A stretch of DNA of 9,373 nucleotides, taken from NCBI GenBank assembly GCA_955652265.1, contig CATPBD010000068.1, forward strand, positions 1-9,373, written 5' to 3'. Shown here piece after piece: positions 1 through 6,169 of the stretch. The notes under the pieces are model-generated. The model had not been told where the DNA came from. It made no database searches and worked only from the letters and a program-made list of their open reading frames with translations. This stretch comes from an uncultured Gemmatimonadaceae bacterium (lineage in GTDB: Bacteria; Gemmatimonadota; Gemmatimonadetes; Gemmatimonadales; Gemmatimonadaceae). Numbering within the stretch: the stretch's first letter is position 1; each line of letters opens with the position of its first letter. The position numbers were made by a program, and so were the translations under genes.

Positions 1-134
1 ACAACGTGCGCGACGGAATCAGGCACGTGAACGTTGACGTGCACCGAAGGCTCCTGTGCACTCAGCGGTACGGCGACGACGAGCGCGAAAGCGATAAAGG
101 GACCGTGGCGTAAGACGAACCGGCGAGCCTGCAT
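1..134 (-). CDS. Secreted protein, N-terminal part only (gene runs off the left edge)
   Basis: I do not recognise the product. Only the first 44 codons are present, starting at an ATG (134-132). The N-terminus reads as a standard Sec signal peptide: two arginines at residues 4-5 and another at 9, a hydrophobic core around residues 12-24, and a likely cleavage after the alanine of LSAQ (residues 24-27). The visible mature part starts with an alternating VHVNVHV pattern (31-37), which looks like a beta strand. A GGAG Shine-Dalgarno sequence lies 8 bases before the ATG, which supports this start. The gene follows msrA on the same strand after 66 bases, so it may be read from the same transcript. 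The exported protein would act in the periplasm or outside the cell; no function can be given. Confidence 0.6.
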   Translation of the reverse strand, partial: MQARRFVLRHGPFIAFALVVAVPLSAQEPSVHVNVHVPDSVAHV

Positions 135-200
135 TCAGGATGCTCCGAGGGAGAGTCTTTCTTCCCTACGCCCGCTGGTGTGCCAAAGTTTCCGGGGAGG

Positions 201-884
201 CTAATTCTTGTAGACGTCCGGAAATTCTTTCTTCAACGCCGCGACCTTCGGCTTGTCGTTGATGACGATGTAGAGCTGGTTGGGGTGCTGCTCCAGGTAG
301 TGCTGGTGGTACTCCTCAGCGCGATAGAACCCGTGGAGCTTCGCTACCCGCGTGACGATGGGACGCGAAAAAGTCTTCGCCGCAGTGAGTTGCTTGATGT
401 AATTCTCCGCGACCTGCTGCTGCTGGGGCGTGTTGTAGAAAATCGCCGAGCGGTACTGAGTGCCCTGATCGGGTCCCTGACGATTGAGCTGAGTGGGATC
501 GTGCGCAACCGAGAAGAAGATCTGCAATAGCTTGCCGTACGACACCTGCGACGGATCGTAGATCACCTGAACGGATTCAGCGTGTCCAGTGTCGCCGGTG
601 CTCACCTGCTCGTACGACGGATTGACGGCGTTGCCACCGGCGTAGCCGGAGACGGCCGACTTGACGCCTTTTACATGGTCGAAGACGGCTTCGATCCCCC
701 AGAAGCAGCCTCCTGCAAAGACCGCGGTGTCCTCAGTGGTTGAGTTCGAAACGGCGTCAACCGCGGGCGCGGCGACGGGCTCGGCGAGCGGGCGGGATGA
801 ACCGCTTATCCTGGCGGCGAGCAAAACGAGAGCAACTGGAATGACTACGAGTGCAGCGGCGAAATCGGGCAGCGAGCGATTCAT
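201..884 (-). CDS. msrA: Peptide-methionine (S)-S-oxide reductase MsrA, membrane-anchored or exported
   Basis: MsrA reduces the S form of methionine sulfoxide in proteins back to methionine, repairing oxidative damage. The 227-residue protein has the family signature GCFWG at residues 59-63 with the nucleophilic Cys60. GHAE at 100-103 carries the conserved glutamate, and GPDQGTQYRS (137-146) and FYRAEEYHQHY (187-196 region) complete the active site. Before the catalytic domain is a hydrophobic stretch (about 9-24) and an Ala/Pro/Ser-rich linker (25-50), so the enzyme is probably exported or tethered on the outer face of the inner membrane. Cys60 is the only cysteine; the C-terminal resolving cysteines of E. 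coli-type MsrA are absent, so recycling must use an external thiol. The start at 884 gives a complete anchor; the ribosome site is weak (GAGA about 9 bases upstream). No MsrB is visible. Confidence 0.95.
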   Translation of the reverse strand: MNRSLPDFAAALVVIPVALVLLAARISGSSRPLAEPVAAPAVDAVSNSTTEDTAVFAGGCFWGIEAVFDHVKGVKSAVSGYAGGNAVNPSYEQVSTGDTGHAESVQVIYDPSQVSYGKLLQIFFSVAHDPTQLNRQGPDQGTQYRSAIFYNTPQQQQVAENYIKQLTAAKTFSRPIVTRVAKLHGFYRAEEYHQHYLEQHPNQLYIVINDKPKVAALKKEFPDVYKN

Positions 885-968
885 GTCAGTTATTCTCGGC
901 GCGGAAGGAGTACGTATTAGACCGTTTGTGAGCAGGGATTGTTCCGTCTTTTGTCATCGGTGGCGCCT

Positions 969-1349
969 TCAACCTGCGCCCACGGACAGCACGTTGCCGT
1001 CAAGGTCCTTGAACCACGCGATCCTGGCCCCGCTCGGCGAGCTCCAGATACCGAGTTGGTCCTGATCCATCCCCGGGTAGCGCTCGAATTTCACGCCCTT
1101 CTTCTCAAGAGCTTTCACGGTTTTGCCGATGTCGTCCACCATCCAGCCGAGGATGGTGAAAGGAGCGGGCTTGAACCCGTCGACGGTCGAGACATCTACG
1201 ACGCGTACCATCACCCCATTCGCACCGAACACGTGGGCAAACTGATCGTCGTTTATGAATTCGAGACCCAGAATGTCCTCGTAAAATGGTCGTGCCTTCT
1301 TCGGGCTTCTGCTTGGAACGAATGCGACCACGGCTGCTGAGCCGAGCAT
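969..1349 (-). CDS. VOC (glyoxalase/bleomycin-resistance fold) protein, probably without the usual metal site
   Basis: The 126-residue length fits a single VOC domain made of two beta-alpha-beta-beta-beta halves. Typical pieces are RPFYEDILGLEF (20-31), the first helix and turn of the fold, WMVDDI (69-74) opening the second half, and DLDGNVLSV (115-123), the usual C-terminal DxDGN strand. In metal-dependent members a histidine sits in the first strand and a glutamate at the end of the last strand; here the first strand (AAVVAFVPS, 5-13) has no histidine, and serine (S122) stands at the glutamate position. A metal-independent binding or unassigned role is therefore more likely than glyoxalase I activity. 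A GGAG ribosome site lies about 5 bases before the ATG. The gene follows the 389-residue gene by 21 bases and is probably co-transcribed with it. Substrate unknown. Confidence 0.8.
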   Translation of the reverse strand: MLGSAAVVAFVPSRSPKKARPFYEDILGLEFINDDQFAHVFGANGVMVRVVDVSTVDGFKPAPFTILGWMVDDIGKTVKALEKKGVKFERYPGMDQDQLGIWSSPSGARIAWFKDLDGNVLSVGAG

Positions 1350-1370
1350 TTGTGCTCCGGTCCGGTTTCG

Positions 1371-2540
1371 CTAAACGAATATCGGCGGCAACCTCTGCTC
1401 GCTAGCCCTGCGAAATGGATAACTGAGCGCGAGGCGTTCCTCGAGATCGGGGTTGGGAAGGTTTCTGCCGTTCAGGAAGATCCACTCGATGTCGACGAAC
1501 TCGCTGTTGCGCCACATCCCGATTCCCACCTGCCTGTCCAGATCGAGCTCGTACTTCGATGCGAGTGACAGGCTCCGCAAGGCATCGAATGCTCGGTCAT
1601 GGAACTCGTCCGTTACGGGAAGCACGAGAAAGCCGCAACCAGTACGTCTGGATGCGATCCTGTATGGGAGCTCGAATCGGTTGCCGCGCACAGCCTCGAG
1701 GGCGAGACGAATCTGCTGCTTGAGCGCGCGGAGCTCGTGCCGCGCCAGGCGTGCTAGCTCTGACAGGATATCGTAGCGGTCAGTGTCGGCGTAATCACCT
1801 TCTTGCGATGCGATCGCCGTGGCGAGGCTGTCGAGGACGAACGAGAACTCGCAAGCAGTCGGTCCGCCGCGGGAGCGCGAACTCCTTTCGAATCTCTCAT
1901 CGGGAGGCGAAGAATAGTCCTCCTGCAGATACTGGCCGATGAGCGCCGCTTCGCTGACGGCGGTCGCGGCCTGATCCCAGTTGATCAGGATGTCGCGCCG
2001 AAAACCGAAGTAATCGATCAGCTCCGCCGGCGTGACGAAATGGTGGGCGACCTCGAAGTAATCGACATCCTTCAGGATGTGGACGAACCCGCCGTTTCGG
2101 TTCTTCTTGAATCGTGCCGCACGAAATGCCCGCGTTTTGGGCGGAACCCGGTATATGATGACGCTGATAAGCAGCTCGGGATCCTTTGGCGAGATCAGGA
2201 CCCGATGGCCAAAAGCGTTTACGAGCGAGAGCCCCAGGTAATTCTTGAGCAGGTCGCGAGTGTTATGTATCTGCTTCACACCACGCCGCACGACGTGGTT
2301 GGTGATCCACTTTTCCAGATCGCCAGCCTTCGACGCGACTTTTTGCTCGCGCTCCATCAGCTGGAAGATGAATCCGACCTCGTCCATCATGACGATGCGG
2401 TCGGCGAGCCCCCCATCATCTGTGGAGCTGGCGGGAAGCTGAGTTGTGGAGAAGGAGAACGCTCTCAGGAATACGTTCGCGTTCTGCTGAGCGGTGAAGT
2501 CTTGGAGGAGGCTCGACGGACCCGCGCTACTCTCTTTCAC
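1371..2540 (-). CDS. Protein of unknown function, 389 residues, with a possible degenerate nuclease-like N-terminal domain
   Basis: I cannot assign this with confidence. The frame opens with GTG at 2540; a stop codon at 2549-2547 lies just upstream, so the reading frame cannot start much earlier. The next methionines (51, 52) would cut into a region that looks folded, so GTG is preferred. The N-terminal third (FLRAFSFST at 24-32, ADRIVMMDEVGFIFQLMERE at 46-65, LEKWITNHVVRRGVKQI at 75-91) has the alternation of an acidic residue followed by a hydrophobic strand and a polar pair, as seen in PD-(D/E)XK nuclease-like domains. The lysine expected in the last motif is Met62 here. The rest is mixed alpha/beta, with an arginine-rich segment (215-225) and a charged helix (255-285). 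It has no signal peptide or membrane segment, so it is cytoplasmic. Codon pattern and the 21-base link to the VOC gene support a real gene. Confidence 0.7.
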   Translation of the reverse strand: MKESSAGPSSLLQDFTAQQNANVFLRAFSFSTTQLPASSTDDGGLADRIVMMDEVGFIFQLMEREQKVASKAGDLEKWITNHVVRRGVKQIHNTRDLLKNYLGLSLVNAFGHRVLISPKDPELLISVIIYRVPPKTRAFRAARFKKNRNGGFVHILKDVDYFEVAHHFVTPAELIDYFGFRRDILINWDQAATAVSEAALIGQYLQEDYSSPPDERFERSSRSRGGPTACEFSFVLDSLATAIASQEGDYADTDRYDILSELARLARHELRALKQQIRLALEAVRGNRFELPYRIASRRTGCGFLVLPVTDEFHDRAFDALRSLSLASKYELDLDRQVGIGMWRNSEFVDIEWIFLNGRNLPNPDLEERLALSYPFRRASEQRLPPIFV

Positions 2541-2545
2541 TCGCG

Positions 2546-2572
2546 ATCATCGCGGAATCTCGGATGATTATG
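2546..2572 (-). promoter_or_regulatory. Possible promoter -10 box overlapped by an inverted repeat, before the 389-residue gene
   Basis: On the minus strand CATAAT (2572-2567) matches five of six bases of a TATAAT box and sits about 27 bases before the GTG start. It is partly covered by a perfect 6-base inverted repeat, ATCATC (2546-2551) and GATGAT (2563-2568), with an 11-base spacer. No good -35 hexamer is visible at 16-18 bases. The arrangement would suit a repressor site over the start of transcription, but 6-base arms are short and could arise by chance. Confidence 0.3.
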
Positions 2573-2587
2573 CCAACTACTTAGCAA

Positions 2588-2613
2588 GGAACCCCGAATC
2601 GCCGCAAGGTTCC
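2588..2613 (-). terminator. Weak hairpin after the DUF457-type gene, possible terminator
   Basis: GGAACC (2588-2593) and GGTTCC (2608-2613) are perfect complements separated by 14 bases. They lie directly behind the stop codon of the upstream minus-strand membrane protein gene. The sequence after the hairpin on the minus strand is TTGCTAAG, not a real T-tract, so if it ends transcription it does so inefficiently. The 75-base gap is larger than most in this gene run, which agrees with a transcript boundary here. Confidence 0.25.
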
Positions 2614-2615
2614 AT

Positions 2616-3113
2616 TTACAGTCTCCTTGGGCGGCGTTCCCATGCGAGCAACAGCGCCGCGCCGACGAGTGCGGTGACGACGCAGAACAGGTACACCATT
2701 CGTATGCTCACCAGTCCGTACAGCGGATTTGCCGACGAGAACGGTCGGAACGGACGGATGTCGTTGTAGACGAGCCCATCGAGAACGGGGTGCAGCAATC
2801 CGCCGAAGATCCCGCTCAGCACCGCTACCGATAATCGATATTCCGCGGTGAGCGCTTCGCCGACGACGAGGCGGGGCCGCGCCAGCCACGCGCCGATCCG
2901 CGATACCACCAGTCCGCAGAGGAGGCCGATCAGCCCGCCGAGCGCGAAGGTGTGCAGCTCGCGATGAATCGGGAAATTCTTGTGCAGCAGGTAATAGCCC
3001 GATTCCATATCGATGACGACCTGCGTCAGCGAGTACGCTGCCATGGAAAACTGGCGCGGCGCAACCGCCTTGATCAGGAGCCCGGGTCCGAGGTGATATG
3101 GAGTGGCCGGCAT
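2616..3113 (-). CDS. Membrane-embedded putative metal-dependent hydrolase (DUF457/YdjM-like)
   Basis: The 165-residue protein resembles the DUF457/YdjM group of inner-membrane putative metal-dependent hydrolases, whose substrate is not established. The N-terminus MPATPYHLGPGLLIKA is typical of this type, with His7. Further histidine and aspartate pairs fit a metal site carried by helices: Asp35 in the strand or helix QVVIDME (31-37), His50 and His54 in HRELHTF, and His108 with Asp112 in HPVLDG, followed by a conserved-looking RPF (120-123). Membrane segments are at about 57-78, 93-112 and 137-157. There is no signal peptide. The ribosome site is poor. It begins 27 bases after the TIM-barrel gene on the same strand and is probably read with it. 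The family is clear; the reaction is not. Confidence 0.8.
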   Translation of the reverse strand: MPATPYHLGPGLLIKAVAPRQFSMAAYSLTQVVIDMESGYYLLHKNFPIHRELHTFALGGLIGLLCGLVVSRIGAWLARPRLVVGEALTAEYRLSVAVLSGIFGGLLHPVLDGLVYNDIRPFRPFSSANPLYGLVSIRMVYLFCVVTALVGAALLLAWERRPRRL

Positions 3114-3140
3114 ACGAATACAGGAATGTACTGCGGGTAA

Positions 3141-3980
3141 CTAGAATTCGAGCGTTCGCAGATACTCGAAATCCATGCGCGCGCTCGCCAGCTCGTCACG
3201 AGCGTTCTCCTGCTCCACGTAGCAGGGTTTTTTCGCGAGATCAGGGACGGCCGCGAGAAAGCGCCTGAAATCAAATGCGCCCGTTCCCAGCTCCGTATCG
3301 TGGGAGCGGTCGGCGACGACGTCCTTGAGGTGAAAGCTCCAGTAGCGATCGCGGTACTTCGCGAGGTACTGCATCGGGTCACCGCCACCAAGCAGCATGT
3401 TGCCGACATCGAGCTGCAGCCGCACCGCCGAGGGGTCGAGACGTTCGACGAAGACGTCGTACGGTACTTTGCCGTCGATCGGTTTCATGTGATCCGCCTC
3501 GTTGTGAAACGCGAGCCAGATTCCTGCCCGTCTGGCCACCGCTCCGGCAGCGTTGAATCGATCAGCCCATTCGCGCCAGTCGTCGAGTGATCGCTGGGTG
3601 TCGGGCGTCAAGCTCGGGACGATGAGGTACTGGTGGCCGAGCATCTTCGCGGTGTCGAGACTTCGCTCCCACCCGACGAGAATCACCGCGGGTGAGATGT
3701 GCGCAGAAGGTGCGCGCAGTCCTTCGCGTGTGAGCGCGTCGCGCACTTGTTGTGGCGATCGCCCGAAGTTCCCCTGTGACCAGAGCAGCTCCACATCCGT
3801 GTATCCGATCGCGCGCACGGCGGCGAGCGTGCGCTCGGGGTCGGAGCTCATCGCTCGGCGCACGGAGTACAGCTCGAGGCCGACCCGGTCGAGGCGACGA
3901 GCCGCAAGCGAGTTCCGTGAGGCAGCACCGACGCCGACCGCGGCTGCGGTGATCGATTGAACGAAAGCGCGTCGGTTCAT
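3141..3980 (-). CDS. Secreted sugar-phosphate isomerase/epimerase-like TIM barrel (xylose isomerase-like family)
   Basis: The 279-residue protein belongs to the xylose-isomerase-like TIM-barrel superfamily (AP endonuclease 2 fold), which isomerises, epimerises or oxidises sugars and inositols. The N-terminus MNRRAFVQSITAAAVGVGAA looks like a twin-arginine export signal (Arg3-Arg4, then a hydrophobic stretch). The barrel starts at about residue 32 (VGLELYSVR). The metal ligands of the family are visible: Glu161 in FHNE, Asp191 in LDVGN, His217 in SFHLKD and Glu256 in YVEQE. The GTGAFDF loop (232-238) is also typical. All four ligands are kept, so the enzyme is probably active with one divalent metal in the periplasm. 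The start at 3980 gives the complete Tat signal. A TATAAT box lies about 50 bases upstream, so this gene may open its own transcript and carry the DUF457-type gene behind it. The substrate cannot be read from sequence. Confidence 0.87.
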   Translation of the reverse strand: MNRRAFVQSITAAAVGVGAASRNSLAARRLDRVGLELYSVRRAMSSDPERTLAAVRAIGYTDVELLWSQGNFGRSPQQVRDALTREGLRAPSAHISPAVILVGWERSLDTAKMLGHQYLIVPSLTPDTQRSLDDWREWADRFNAAGAVARRAGIWLAFHNEADHMKPIDGKVPYDVFVERLDPSAVRLQLDVGNMLLGGGDPMQYLAKYRDRYWSFHLKDVVADRSHDTELGTGAFDFRRFLAAVPDLAKKPCYVEQENARDELASARMDFEYLRTLEF

Positions 3981-4029
3981 GCGTGCCGCAAGTTCATGGC
4001 ATTCTTTGGTGTGGGTCGGTCGAACGCGA

Positions 4030-4058
4030 ATTATACCACACGCGCCGGCGATTCTAAC
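4030..4058 (-). promoter_or_regulatory. Candidate promoter for the secreted TIM-barrel gene
   Basis: A perfect TATAAT lies on the minus strand at 4035-4030, overlapping the stop codon of the GNAT gene. At a 17-base spacing the -35 position (4058-4053) reads GTTAGA, only three of six matches to TTGACA, so the call rests mainly on the -10 box. Transcription would start near 4023, leaving a leader of roughly 43 bases before the ATG at 3980. The location in a 50-base gap between otherwise unrelated genes supports a promoter. Confidence 0.45.
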
Positions 4059-4492
4059 TCGCGCCGGTGCGTGGCCGCCCCACCAGGCGGCAGTGGCATG
4101 TACCCAAGCTGCTCATAGAATCGCGCCGCAGTCGCTGTGTCCGTCCGCAGAACCAGTGCGCCGTACGTCCCCTCCGCGCTTTGTTCAAGGCGATCCACTA
4201 GCTGCCGCCCTATCCCTCGGCGCCGAGCGTCCGGTCGCACATAGATATGTCGAAGACGCCCGAGCGCAGGGTCACCGGTGTAAGCGTCGGGCATCAGGCC
4301 GCCGATCGCGACGAGACTCTCTCCATCGTACGCCGCGAGGAGCAGCTCGCCGGGCTGGTCGAAACGCGCGTGGCCAGCTTCCCACTCGCGCACCAGGCGC
4401 TCGACAAAGCGGAATCCTTCGGCGGTGCTCGCCGCCAAGAGCGGGGCGAGTGCCCACGTCGGCAATATCTGGATGCGTTCAAACTCCGTCAC
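4031..4492 (-). CDS. GNAT-family N-acetyltransferase
   Basis: The protein transfers an acetyl group from acetyl-CoA to an unknown amine. In 153 residues it shows the GNAT fold in order: a strand with ELLLAAYDGESLVAIGGL (49-66), then LRHIYVRPDARRRGIGRQLV (80-99) with the pyrophosphate-binding RRRGIG loop that grips acetyl-CoA. ALVLRTDTATAARFYEQLGY (112-131) is the C-terminal motif with the helix that often carries the catalytic tyrosine (Tyr126 or Tyr131). The start is GTG at 4492, 18 bases after the methyltransferase stop, with a GAGG-like ribosome site about 8 bases upstream; no better ATG fits. It is probably co-transcribed with the methyltransferase and TrpF-like genes. Similar stand-alone GNATs act on antibiotics, amino acids or protein termini; nothing here chooses among them. 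Confidence 0.88.
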   Translation of the reverse strand: MTEFERIQILPTWALAPLLAASTAEGFRFVERLVREWEAGHARFDQPGELLLAAYDGESLVAIGGLMPDAYTGDPALGRLRHIYVRPDARRRGIGRQLVDRLEQSAEGTYGALVLRTDTATAARFYEQLGYMPLPPGGAATHRRELESPARVV

Positions 4493-4510
4493 GCGTCGGC
4501 GCCTCGCCCG

Positions 4511-5137
4511 CTAGCATGTGCAGGACGCGATGATTTGATACCGGATGGGTAAGAGAACCGTCCGCACTACCAACGGCTCGATCTCAACACGGTGGAACCC
4601 GGCTTCCTCGAGAATGGCTGTGGTGTTGTTACACAGGTTACACCCCTCGAATACCCACCGCCACGGCGAACTGATAGCGCGTTGGAGAGAGGCGATAAGG
4701 GATCCTGAAGGCGCCACGACGTGCTCGATGAGAACAAAACGTCCGCCTGGGCGGAGCACACGACGCATTTCCGCCACAACAGCGGCCGGATTGGCGACGG
4801 AGCAGAGCACCAGCGTTGCACACGCCAGGTCAACTGAATGTGTCGCAACGTCAATGTGCTCGGCGCCGACGGGGTGGATATCGAGAGCAACCCCGAACTG
4901 CTCCGCGCGCCGTCGCAAGCGCTCGTGCATCCGAGCATTCGGCTCGATGGCAATGACACGCGTCCCCGGGGCATAATATCGCAAGTTCGCTCCGGACCCG
5001 GGACCGATCTCGAGCACTACCGGCGGAGCACCCTTGAGCAGGCGCGTCTTTGCCTCGCCGTACCTCGCATGCATGTAGTCATCGAGCGCGCCCAGAAGCC
5101 AGGAGTTGAAGCGGCCCCGCACTGGATTGTCGATCAT
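4511..5137 (-). CDS. Class I SAM-dependent methyltransferase (UbiE/METTL7-like), cysteine-rich
   Basis: The 208-residue enzyme has the Rossmann-type methyltransferase core. VLEIGPGSG (41-49) is motif I that binds S-adenosylmethionine. Glu65 in AIEPN contacts the ribose, DLACATLVLC (103-112) is motif II, and VLRPGGRFVLIEH (127-139) is motif III. The N-terminal helix region (NSWLLGALDDYMHARYGEAKTRLL, about 11-34) and the segment GCNLCNN around 165-171 recall the METTL7/phospholipid-type group within Methyltransf_11. Six cysteines are present: 106, 112, a CxxC pair at 166 and 169, and a CxC pair at the very C-terminus (206, 208). That may mean a thiol or metal-related role, which is inference. 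It starts 21 bases after the TrpF-like stop and is followed by GNAT after 18 bases, so the three are likely one transcript. The methyl acceptor is unknown. Confidence 0.87.
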   Translation of the reverse strand: MIDNPVRGRFNSWLLGALDDYMHARYGEAKTRLLKGAPPVVLEIGPGSGANLRYYAPGTRVIAIEPNARMHERLRRRAEQFGVALDIHPVGAEHIDVATHSVDLACATLVLCSVANPAAVVAEMRRVLRPGGRFVLIEHVVAPSGSLIASLQRAISSPWRWVFEGCNLCNNTTAILEEAGFHRVEIEPLVVRTVLLPIRYQIIASCTC

Positions 5138-5158
5138 GCGGTGAATCGCGGCCTCATA

Positions 5159-5836
5159 TTATTGGTGCGACTCCACGCAATGGCGGACCTCGATCATGAA
5201 CGCCTCCAGCTTGGAATGATCGAGACGTCCGTCCGAACGGACGCCGCTACAAAGATCTACGCCCCATGGCTCGACCTGAGCGATGGCGTCTCTGACGTTC
5301 CCCGCGCGAAGTCCTCCCGCCAGGAACACAGGCACCCCCACCGCTCGCCGGATCTCGGTGCTCAATTGCCAGTCGTGGGTGCGGCCTGTTCCTCCGAGCT
5401 CCTTCGTTGGAAGGGTCTGATTACCCGAATCGAGCAAGAGCGCGTCGACCTGCGGCGCTACTTTCACTGCTTCCCGGACGGACTCACGGCCATTCACGTG
5501 GATCACCTGAACGACCGAGACGCCTGGCATCTCGGCGTGTAGCTCCGCGTAGCTACCCTCAACGAGTTGGTCGCAGAGCTGTACGGTATTGGTGCCGCAT
5601 CGCCGCTGCTGCGCGACGATCTCATCCACGCGCTGATGGCACGTGAGAAGAAATGTTGCGATTGGTGGCGGCACGGTGCGAGCGATTGCGCGTATCAAGC
5701 TCTCTGAGATGACACCCGGTCCGCTCGGCATCGAGGACACGAGTCCGAGGGCGTCTGCACCCGCGTCGATCGCGATCTGCGCCTCGTCGATGCTGCTGAT
5801 GCAGCACACCTTGACTCGAGGGGTCCGCTCGATCAT
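5159..5836 (-). CDS. trpF: Divergent phosphoribosylanthranilate isomerase (TrpF-like)
   Basis: TrpF converts N-(5-phosphoribosyl)anthranilate to CdRP in tryptophan synthesis. The 225-residue protein follows the family layout: VKVCCIS (8-14) stands for the usual KICGIT strand with the catalytic cysteine at Cys11, LLLDSG (133-138) gives the general acid Asp136, GGTGRTHDW (148-156) matches the GGTG..FDW loop, AGGL (173-176) binds phosphate, and VDLCSGVR (193-200) matches the D.SSGVE strand. Two things are unusual: the normally invariant glycine after the cysteine is Cys12, and the SPR motif after the first helix is replaced by SMPSGPGVI (35-43). No other trp gene is in the window; it sits between a small membrane protein and a methyltransferase. 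It may be a working TrpF or a paralogue with another sugar-phosphate substrate. The ribosome site is weak. The symbol reflects family, not proven function. Confidence 0.78.
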   Translation of the reverse strand: MIERTPRVKVCCISSIDEAQIAIDAGADALGLVSSMPSGPGVISESLIRAIARTVPPPIATFLLTCHQRVDEIVAQQRRCGTNTVQLCDQLVEGSYAELHAEMPGVSVVQVIHVNGRESVREAVKVAPQVDALLLDSGNQTLPTKELGGTGRTHDWQLSTEIRRAVGVPVFLAGGLRAGNVRDAIAQVEPWGVDLCSGVRSDGRLDHSKLEAFMIEVRHCVESHQ

Positions 5837-5865
5837 CGCCAGGTTTCCCGTCAGGAGCTAACGCT

Positions 5866-6075
5866 TCAGACGGCGCCTGTCGAATCCCCGCGGGACTGCA
5901 CGCGAAATGCCCAAATGGCCAGACTCCCGGCAATAACAACAGCGATTGCCGATGCCCAGAGCGGGATACCTACACCGGCAATGGTTACCGGCCACTGGAG
6001 AAGGAGCCGAACGAGTTGCCCCAACGTGATTAAGGTGAGGAACAGTCCGGATACCAAGACATATTGACGCATCAT
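5866..6075 (-). CDS. Small membrane protein with two helices, unknown function
   Basis: A 69-residue protein that is almost all membrane: helices at about residues 5-27 and 34-57, joined by a short WPVTIAGVG turn, with an Arg/Gly/Ser tail (58-69) that probably lies in the cytoplasm. It has no cysteine or histidine and no recognisable motif. Translation support is good: AAGGAG stands 2 bases before the first ATG (6075) and 5 bases before the second ATG (6072), so the second may be the real start, giving 68 residues. It precedes the TrpF-like gene by 29 bases on the same strand and could be its operon partner. Proteins of this size and form are widespread and usually unassigned. Confidence 0.62.
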   Translation of the reverse strand: MMRQYVLVSGLFLTLITLGQLVRLLLQWPVTIAGVGIPLWASAIAVVIAGSLAIWAFRVQSRGDSTGAV

Positions 6076-6169
6076 TTCTCCTTGATTTCGGCGACGAAGC
6101 TGGTCGCCGGTCTAACACCCAGATTGCTGCAAGCCCCCGACCAACATCGTGTGACAGTCACTTGAGACG

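Noticed and set aside
1803..2567. A 254-residue open frame on the plus strand opposite the unknown 389-residue gene
   Set aside because: It is fully antisense to a longer frame that shows structured strand/helix patterns and good spacing to its neighbours. The plus-strand product is a charged low-order sequence with no motif.
4838..5542. A 234-residue plus-strand open frame
   Set aside because: It spans the antisense of both the methyltransferase and the TrpF-like gene and crosses their junction; no family resemblance.
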